Of a stretch of DNA of 22,890 nucleotides, positions 17,613 to 22,890 are shown piece by piece. Source of the stretch: Candidatus Flexifilum affinis (GTDB lineage: Bacteria > Chloroflexota > Anaerolineae > Aggregatilineales > Phototrophicaceae); assembly GCA_016713325.1 (NCBI GenBank), contig JADJPJ010000085.1:1-22890 (forward strand), given 5' to 3'. The notes under the pieces are model-generated. The model did not search any database. It saw nothing but the letters and a program-made list of their open reading frames with translations, and was not told the DNA's origin. Position numbers and translations under genes: made by a program. How positions within the stretch are numbered: the first letter of the stretch is position 1; every line of letters begins with the position of its first letter.

Positions 17613-18124
17613 ATGGCCAAGCATGATGTTATTCATCAGGATGGGCAGCAGTACTGCTCCGATTTTCTGGCCGCATACCGCGCGACCAATTCGAACTCTG
17701 AAGCGCTCAACCGCGAAGTGCTGGAGCGCTACGTCGCTGAAGGCGTCAATGTCGGCAATTTCGAATTGGCCAGAAGCCTGGTCGCGCCGGACTTCGTCTC
17801 GCACAATCCTCTTGGCGAGCAGAAGCGGGATGAAATGATTGGCGCGTTGACCGCCATGCGTGAGGCGTTCTCCGGCTTCAACATGTCGGTGTCGCAGGCG
17901 ACGTTCGAAGGCGACCGCGTCGCCAACATCAAGACCATCACGGGCGTCTTTGACAAGCCGATGCCCAGTCCGAATGGGCCGATTCCACCGACCGGACAAC
18001 CGGTGAAGATCGAGATGGTCTGTATCACGCGCCTCCAGGACGGCCTGCTCGTGGAAGACTGACTCAGTTCGACAACCTCGCTCTGCTGACCCAGCTCGGC
18101 GTGATGCCGGCGCCTGCTGGGTAA
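17613..18124 (+). CDS. SnoaL-like ester cyclase family protein (one frameshift)
   Basis: Small NTF2/SnoaL-fold protein, about 170 residues. Reads MAKHDVIHQDGQQYCSDFLA, VLERYVAEGVNVGNFELARS, VAPDFVSHNPLGEQ (the P-D-F-x-x-H-N motif), MREAFSGFNMSVSQATFEGD, RVANIKTITGVF and GQPVKIEMVCITRLQDG. The frame stops early at LLVED; restoring one G at about 18061 (GACTGACT for GACTGGACT) gives EDWTQFDNLALLTQLGVMPA and a stop at 18124, the usual E-x-W-x-x-x-D-x-x-x-x-x-x-Q-L-G ending. GGAGG at 17602-17606 decides the ATG at 17613. It follows the large regulator by 128 bases on the same strand. Substrate unknown; many members have no shown cyclase activity. Confidence 0.88.
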
Positions 18125-18175
18125 GCGCCCTGAGGACGCCTCCGCAGAAGAGTCTTCCTGCGCAGGGGGCGCGCA
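18125..18175. repeat. Imperfect stem-loop after the ester cyclase, possible repeat family C
   Basis: GCGCCCTG and CAGGGGGCGC enclose AGGACGCCTCCGC and AGAGTCTTCCT. The string AGGACGC followed by a C/G-rich stretch, AG-rich bases and GTC-TTCC also occurs, on the other strand, at 20018-20052. It lies directly after the stop codon and could act as a 3-prime structure of the cyclase mRNA. Confidence 0.4.
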
Positions 18176-18186
18176 AGCAAGCAGGA

Positions 18187-18226
18187 TAAAAAAGCGCCGC
18201 CAGGGGTGTTTCACCCTGGCGGCGCT
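18187..18226 (-). terminator. Rho-independent terminator of the PA14-SH3b gene
   Basis: AGCGCCGCCAGGG (18193-18205) pairs with CCCTGGCGGCGCT (18214-18226), extended by TG with CA across one bulged G. On the minus strand the stem is followed by TTTTTTAT. It lies 50 bases past the stop of the leftward gene at 18276. Confidence 0.92.
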
Positions 18227-18242
18227 ATGGTCTGCAATTAAT

Positions 18243-18268
18243 CGGCGAGGCGCCGCCTCGCTCCTACG
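18243..18268. repeat. Palindromic repeat B-like, copy 3
   Basis: GCGAGGCG-C-CGCCTCGC (18245-18261) is a perfect inverted repeat with a one-base centre, followed by TCCTACG. The trailing CCTACG and the G/C-rich palindrome match the plan of copies at 12078 and 12558. It lies between the PA14-SH3b stop and its terminator. Confidence 0.5.
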
Positions 18269-18275
18269 AACGCCG

Positions 18276-19336
18276 TTAGCGCATGGGCACGACGCCTACT
18301 TCCCCCTCGATGATCTTCACGAAGCCGCTGGCCACCCAGCCCACCGTGCCCCGCCAGATCACCTTGTACCAGCCGTCGCGCGTCTGCTCCAGGATCGGCA
18401 GCAGGTCGCCCCAGGGGATGCGCCCGATCTGCGTCGAGAGCACATTAGGCTCGGCGCGCAGACGCAGGGTGGCCTCGCTCTGGCTGACCACGCCGGTCTG
18501 AGGCCGGATCGCCGGCAGTGACGAACGGGTTGGTGATCGGCGCGTTGAAGCTGTTGCCATTGATGTTGAAGTAGAATGCCAGACCCACCCTGCGTGTTGC
18601 GGGGAGCTGGATCAGATACCACAGCGATTTTCGTCGCGGCCGAGCACCTGGTAGGTCTGCCCGCGCAGCACGCGGTCCACGACCGGTGCGCCCAGGAACG
18701 GACCTGACCGGACCAGCAGCACCTGCGCGCGAATGACGGTGCCGCTCAGCGCGCCCGGCGGGATGGGCCGGCAGCGGCGTCGGCGGGATGCGTGAGGCGT
18801 CAGCGTCGGCCGGCGGTGACGAACCGCCGCCTGGGATCGACGTCCCCACACCGGTGACGCCGCCGCTGATCAGGAACCACTGGAACTGGAGCGCCGCCTG
18901 ATCGATGCCCTCGAAGTACTCCACCACCAGCAGTGCGTGCCCGCCGTCAGGGTGTACTGAAGCGGTCGGTGGTGGGCGCGGCCGATGTAGCGGTCGAGCA
19001 CCAGCACGCCGTCGATGAACACGCGCACGCCGTCATCGGACGAGACGATGAATTCGTACGTCCCGGCATTGAAAAGCTGGACTGAGGAGTAGCGCGCCGA
19101 GAAGTTGTCGTCGTTGACCACTCCCGGCCGCGGCTGGACGAACCCCAGTTGAAGTTGATGCCACTCTCGCCAGCGCTTCCGGACAGGACAGGACTGCCGG
19201 ACAGGTCGGTATTGTTGAAATACTGCGCCGTCCAACCGCGCCGGAACTCCTGCGCCACGTCGGCGTTGATCATCACCGCCGCGCTGACCAGCACCATCAG
19301 CGGGGCCAGTGTCAAGCAAGTCTAGCGCAAGTTCAT
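18276..19336 (-). CDS. Secreted PA14-SH3b protein (frameshifted)
   Basis: Probably an exported carbohydrate- or wall-binding protein; function unproven. The start is the ATG at 19336 (MNLR then LTLAPLMVLVSAAVMINADV, a signal peptide), with GAGGAAGGGG upstream; an in-frame TAG at 19324-19322 interrupts it, so a base error or a TTG start at 19315 is needed. A PA14 domain follows: GWTAQYFNNTDLSGSPVLSG, INFNWG, GVVNDDNFSARYSSVQLFNA, GTYEFIVSSDDGVRVFIDGV, LVLDRYIGRAH, YTLTAGTH, VEYFEGIDQAALQFQW. After a Pro/Ser/Ala linker come two SH3b-like units: GTVIRAQVLLVRSGPFLGAP and DRVLRGQTYQVLGRD, then SEATLRLRAEPN, LLPILEQTRDGWYKVIWRG, GWVASGFVKIIEG. At least five indels; roughly 353 codons. A strong terminator follows. 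Confidence 0.78.
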
Positions 19337-19352
19337 TATCCCATCCCCTTCC

Positions 19353-19459
19353 TCACCTTGACCAGGCGATGCGGGCGTCGTGTGCAATCAGCCAGCCAAC
19401 GACCACAAAAGATACACCGCACACCGCGGGAGCACCTGCCCGCAGTGAGACGATAGTCA
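19353..19459 (-). CDS. Doubtful 35-codon ORF between the isomerase and PA14 genes
   Basis: An ATG 12 bases after the isomerase stop opens a frame with one hydrophobic stretch ([18 protein letters not shown]) and ends 16 bases before the PA14 gene start. There is no ribosome site and no recognisable family. It could be a tiny membrane peptide or chance in a spacer. Confidence 0.2.
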
Positions 19460-19471
19460 TGGCCCAGCCGA

Positions 19472-19981
19472 TTACGATCTGACGATGGTCACCGTCTGCA
19501 TGTGGTATCGCCCTGACGGATGGCGTTGACCACACCTCCAGGCTCTTCCGCATGACCACCTTGCCGAAGACGGCGTACTTGCCATCGAGGTGCGGCTGGG
19601 GCGAATGGGTGATGAAGAACTCAGATCCGTTGGTGTTCGGGCCGGCATTGGCCATGCTCCAGCACGCCGGGGCCATCGATGGCTTGAGACTTAGAGCGCT
19701 CGCTTCGATCATTCCACTTGTAACCGGGGCCGCCGCGACCGGTGCCGGTCGGGTCGCCACCCTGGATGACAAAGTTGATCACGCGGTGGAAGACCACGCC
19801 ATCATACAAGCCTTCGCGGGCCAGGAAGACGAAGTTGTTGACGGAGATCGGCGCCTGCGCGGTGTAGAGTTCGACCGATCAGGCCCTGGTTGGTCTGGAT
19901 CTGCGCCTTGTAGTTCTTCTTCGGGTCAATGACCATCGCCGGAGTGGCATTGTAGCTTTCGACATCAGCTTCAGCCTTCAC
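19472..19981 (-). CDS. Cyclophilin-type peptidyl-prolyl cis-trans isomerase (frameshifted)
   Basis: Catalyses proline isomerisation during protein folding. Reading across frames: [89 protein letters not shown], then [35 protein letters not shown] and [19 protein letters not shown] with stop at 19472. FHRV (catalytic Arg), the GGDPTGTG loop and [10 protein letters not shown] (usually NTNGSQFFIT) are the core cyclophilin motifs; Gln is replaced by Glu in the last, which is common. About 170 codons; three or more indels. No clear export signal and no clear ribosome site for the GTG at 19981-19979, so the true start may be lost in an indel or be the internal ATG before VIDPKK. Confidence 0.88.
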
Positions 19982-20017
19982 ACTTTGGGAGAATCAGATG
20001 GTCCGATTAGCAGCAGC

Positions 20018-20052
20018 GGAAAGGACTTTCCTGCCCCGGCGGGCGCGTCCTG
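20018..20052. repeat. GC-rich stem-loop downstream of amt, possible repeat family C
   Basis: GGAAAGGACTTTCC followed by TGCCCCGGCGGGC and GCGTCC. AGGAC and GTCCT can pair around an inner GCCC/GGGC stem. It lies about 40 bases past the amt stop on the minus strand and resembles the element at 18125-18175. No T tract, so a terminator role is unclear. Confidence 0.35.
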
Positions 20053-20088
20053 TGGAAAACGAACAGAAGCGGATGAGACTGTGAGGGA

Positions 20089-21488
20089 TTAGTCGCCCGC
20101 GCCCGCTGCAGGCTTGGCTTCCAGGTCCAGGAAGTCGGTAGCGACCGCGCCGTGCTCAGGCGTCGATGCCGATCGTCTCGGCCTTGTCGGGGATGCGCAG
20201 CACGCCCAGCGCCTTGATGACGAACCATAGGACCGTGCAGGTCACGCCGGCCCAGGCGGACACCAGCGCCACGCCGATGATCTGCGAGATGAGCTGCGAG
20301 GCATCGCCTCCCATCAGCAGGCCCGCCGCGCCGAGTTCCGGCACGCCGGGAAGCCGATGGCCAGGGTGCCCATCGCGCCGCAGGTGCCGTGTACCGCGAA
20401 CGCGCCAACCGCATCGTCGATCTTCAGCTTTTCCAGCACGTCCAGGGTCAGGACGAACAGCACGCCAGCCAGCGCCAATGAACACCGAGGCCGTTGGCGT
20501 GAAGAAGGCGCAGCCTGCGGTGATGCCGACAAGACCAGCCAGCGGGCCGTTTCAAGGCTGTGGAGAGGTTCCATTTGCCCGTTCGCAAGAAGACGAGCAG
20601 AAGGGGAGGAGAACGCCCCCGCAGCGCCCGCCAGCGTGGTGTTCATGGTCACCAGACCGACTCAGACCGTTATTGCCCATGCTCAGGGTCGAGCCGGGGT
20701 TGAAGCCATACCAGCCGAACCACAGGATGAACGCGCCGAGCGCCGCCAGACTGAGGTTGGCCGTGCGGTGCGGGCGGGTTGCCCCGGACGCGGCCCTTGC
20801 GCGGCCCGAGCATCATCGCGCCCGTCAGGCCGACGATGGCGCCAGAGCAGGTGAACCACGGTGCTGCCGGCGAAGTCCTCGAAGGACACTTCCAGGGATG
20901 CCAGGATGCCGCCGCCCCACACGCAGTGGACGACGACGGGGACAGATCAGGCCGGCGATGATGAAGCTGCAGATGATCTTGCCGATGGGGAGTTGGTGCG
21001 CTCCGGCCATGGCGCCGGTGGCGATCGTGCTGGCTGTCGCGCAGAAGGCGAACTGGAAGAAGGCCAGGACAAAGGCGCTCACGCCAGTACGAAATCGACC
21101 GTGCCGTCGGCGATAACCATCGCGTCGCTCAGGAAGAAGTTGCTGGCCCCAAACAGGCCGCCCTGCGACGTGCCAAAGGCGATGCCAGCCAACGGCGAAG
21201 AAGATCAAACCCCAAAAGCGGCGTCCATGTAGTTTTCCAGGAGCGAGTTGACCACGCCGCGGGAGCGGATCGAACCCGGATTCCAGGGAAGGCAAACCCG
21301 GTCTGCATGAAGAAGACGAGGAACGATGCTACCAGTATCCACATCGCGTCCAGATTGACCGCAACGGCGCCGACGTCATCCAGGGTCGCAGCATCCTGCG
21401 CCTGGGCTGCCGTGCCGAAGATCGCCAGAACCAGCGAGGCAACGGCAAAGGTGAAAATGCGCCGCCAGAAACGCTTGTGCCTGAACAT
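20089..21488 (-). CDS. amt: Ammonium transporter, Amt family (frameshifted)
   Basis: Eleven-helix ammonium channel/transporter of the cytoplasmic membrane. It starts [20 protein letters not shown] with a cleavable leader ending in AQAQ, then [20 protein letters not shown] and FAF, and after a shift LESGF (Amt N-terminal hallmark). Further frames give [64 protein letters not shown] (first pore His), [20 protein letters not shown] (second pore His) and the last helix [20 protein letters not shown]. The C-terminus [25 protein letters not shown] ends at 20089. At least eight indels. GGAGG is 9 bases upstream of the ATG at 21488. No adjacent glnK-type PII gene is visible, although the pair is common. 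Confidence 0.9.
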
Positions 21489-21542
21489 GACCAGGTCCTC
21501 CGGTGTGTCTATATGTGACAGGAGCGCAGTTTACCGGCTCGA

Positions 21543-21574
21543 TTCGGTACTTCTGCACAGTAAGTCGTACCGAA
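21543..21574. promoter_or_regulatory. Inverted repeat upstream of amt, candidate operator
   Basis: TTCGGTAC (21543-21550) and GTACCGAA (21567-21574) are perfect 8-base arms 16 bases apart, 55-86 bases ahead of the amt ATG. The arm spacing places the half-sites about two helical turns apart, as for a dimeric regulator. The regulator is unknown. Confidence 0.5.
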
Positions 21575-21600
21575 ATTCTCCGTACTTCTGTTGTCGGATC

Positions 21601-21624
21601 CTGACATAAACCACTTTTTGTCAG
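21601..21624. promoter_or_regulatory. Second inverted repeat in the amt spacer
   Basis: CTGACA (21601-21606) and TGTCAG (21619-21624) flank 12 bases. Six-base arms are short, but the site is 27 bases from the first inverted repeat and in AT-rich sequence. Confidence 0.35.
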
Positions 21625-21800
21625 AATAACGAACGGTGGTTCTCTGCGTGAAGTTGAGAAGCGCCTGCCCCAGGAAGACGTTGTGTGTATCGCACAACGG
21701 GTTGTTCGAGATGAAGAAGATCATACGTCGTCTCTTTGAAGGTTTTCGATGAAACTGCGGAGCTGGCCGAACGTGCAGGTGGCAGATGCGCTGTGTCCTC

Positions 21801-21806
21801 TATAAT
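21801..21806 (+). promoter_or_regulatory. -10 box for the aldo/keto reductase gene
   Basis: A perfect TATAAT sits 33 bases before the ATG at 21839. No good -35 hexamer is found at the usual distance, so activation by a regulator or an indel in the spacer is possible. Confidence 0.45.
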
Positions 21807-21838
21807 TCCGGCAATCTGTACACGGAAGCGAGGGTTTC

Positions 21839-22857
21839 ATGCGCTACAAACTATTGGGCAAGAGCGGGGACTGCGCGTCTCGGAGCTGTGCCTGGGCACC
21901 ATGACCTTCGGCGAAACCTGGGAGCTGGGGCGCGTCCTTGGAAGAATCGCGCGAGATCCTTGAGCGCTACAGCGAGGCCGGCGGCAACCCCATCGATACG
22001 TCGTGCAATTACACCGAGGGCATGGCCGAAACCTTCGTCGGCGAGTTGTTGGGCTCGAATCGCGACTCCTTTGTGGTGGCGACCAAGTACACCCTGACCA
22101 AGACAACCTCACCGATCCCAACTCTGGCGGCAACAGCCGCAAAAACATGATGCAGTCGGTGGAGGCTAGCGCCTGCGCCGGCTGCGCACCGACTATCTGG
22201 ACATCTTCTACCCGCATGTCTGGGGATTGCATGACCCCTGTGGACGAAGTGATGCGCGGCCTGACGATCTGCGCGGCAGGGCAAGGTCACCTACATCGCC
22301 ATCTCGGACACGCCGGCCTATATCGTGGCGCAGGCTAACACCCTGGCCGAACTGCGCGGCTGGTCGAGCTTCGTCGGCATCCAGGGTGCCCTACGCTCCT
22401 TAACCGCCGCGGGACATCGAGCGCGAGATCTTGCCGATGGCCAGGCACTGGGGTACGGGCCGTCATGCCCTGGGGCCGACCCGGTGGCGGGGTGCTGACC
22501 GGCAACATACGATAATCAGGAAAATGACCCTGCCCAAGCGCACGACCCGGAGCGGGTGACCATCAAGGAGCGGATTCCCGGCGTCGATCGATGCGGGTCA
22601 AGGCGGTGGCCGAGGAGACGGACGCAGCCGCGCAGGTGGCGATCAACTGGGTGCGCCAGCAGCAGCAGCGCGCGCAGATCATCCCTATTCTCGGGGCGCG
22701 CACGCCGCAGCAGTTGGAGGACAACCTGGGCGTGCTGGAGTGGTCGCTGACAGACGAGCAGCTTCAGCGCCTCTCTGACGCCAGCGCCATCGAGATGGGC
22801 TTCCCGCACGACTTTATCCCTGGCAACCCGTATAATCACGGCGCGACTTACGATTGA
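21839..22857 (+). CDS. Aldo/keto reductase (many frameshifts)
   Basis: NADPH-dependent oxidoreductase of carbonyl groups. Reading across frames: MRYKLLGKSG, LRVSELCLGTMTFGETWELG, ASLEESREILERYSEAGGNP, IDTSCNYTEGMAETFVGELL, FVVATKYTL, LRTDYLDIFYPHVWG, HDPVDEVMRGL, GKVTYIAISDTPAYIVAQAN, TLAELRGWSSFVGIQ, RDIEREILPMA, GVMPWGP, then AAQVAINWVRQQQQRAQIIP, ILGARTPQQLEDNLGVLEWS and a C-terminus ending NHGATYD. The catalytic tetrad is visible: Asp in IDTS, Tyr in CNYTEG, Lys in ATKYT and His in YPHVW. The last part gives the NADP-binding P-I-x-G-A-R motif. At least eight indels; the clearest is a missing G at GAGCGGGGACTG near 21869. About 340 codons, usual length. Substrate unknown. Confidence 0.85.
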
Positions 22858-22890
22858 GGGTCGGACAAGAGATAGTCAACAACAGGGGCA

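Larger units (their letters stand above)
21489..21838. other. 350-base divergent spacer between amt and the aldo/keto reductase
   Basis: No convincing gene. It contains two inverted repeats (21543-21574 and 21601-21624), a 10-base near-direct repeat (GGTACTTCTG at 21546, CGTACTTCTG at 21581) and a perfect TATAAT at 21801. A short rightward frame from about 21605 encodes a charged stretch (GSLREVEKRLPQEDVVCIAQ) that ends at a stop before 21745; with the indels common here it could be a remnant of a small gene, but I cannot assign it. Confidence 0.4.

Noticed and set aside
21509..21724. Leftward 71-codon ORF upstream of amt
   Set aside because: It spans the inverted repeats and likely promoter, has no ribosome site and no family-like pattern.

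Overview
The window looks like a GC-rich Chloroflexota genome, probably Anaerolineae-like. The basis is gene content: a caa3-type oxidase operon, a secreted SH3b-DUF3160 protein, a YfhO-type membrane protein, an HTH-first NB-ARC/LuxR regulator, PA14/SH3b secreted proteins, heptanucleotide intergenic repeats and dispersed palindromes. The taxonomic call is an inference. The sequence carries many one-base indels, mostly in G or C runs. They break most genes into two or more frames, while the encoded protein stays family-like across each break. I read these as assembly or sequencing errors, so gene spans below join frames where the homology pattern demands it.

Layout. Positions 1-461 (+) hold a small frameshifted protein with a PH-like segment. 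It converges on an alpha/beta hydrolase (1210-458, -), and the two stop codons share a CTAG. Positions 7214-1430 (-) hold a terminal oxidase operon in the order coxB (with fused cytochrome c), coxA (A2-type), a subunit III gene, an unknown six-helix membrane protein, a second subunit III gene and a subunit IV gene. It ends at a hairpin terminator at 1300-1334. Heptamer-periodic repeats sit in two gaps of this operon and just after it.

Positions 7501-14052 (+) hold a Nudix hydrolase, a secreted SH3b-DUF3160 protein, a 57-residue single-helix protein and a long YfhO-like membrane protein. The last has been colonised by several palindromic repeats, at least two of them read through in frame. Positions 14220-18124 (+) hold a stand-alone response regulator with its terminator, a 902-residue HTH-ATPase-TPR regulator and a SnoaL-like ester cyclase.

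Positions 21488-18276 (-) hold an Amt ammonium transporter, a cyclophilin-type peptidyl-prolyl isomerase, a doubtful 35-codon ORF and a secreted PA14-SH3b protein ending at a strong terminator. An aldo/keto reductase (21839-22857, +) diverges from amt across a 350-base spacer with two clear inverted repeats.

I found no CRISPR array, tRNA, rRNA, transposase or phage gene. The most novel-looking items are the unknown membrane protein nested between two subunit III genes, the heptamer hairpin between coxA and coxC, and the palindromic repeats inside the YfhO-like reading frame.
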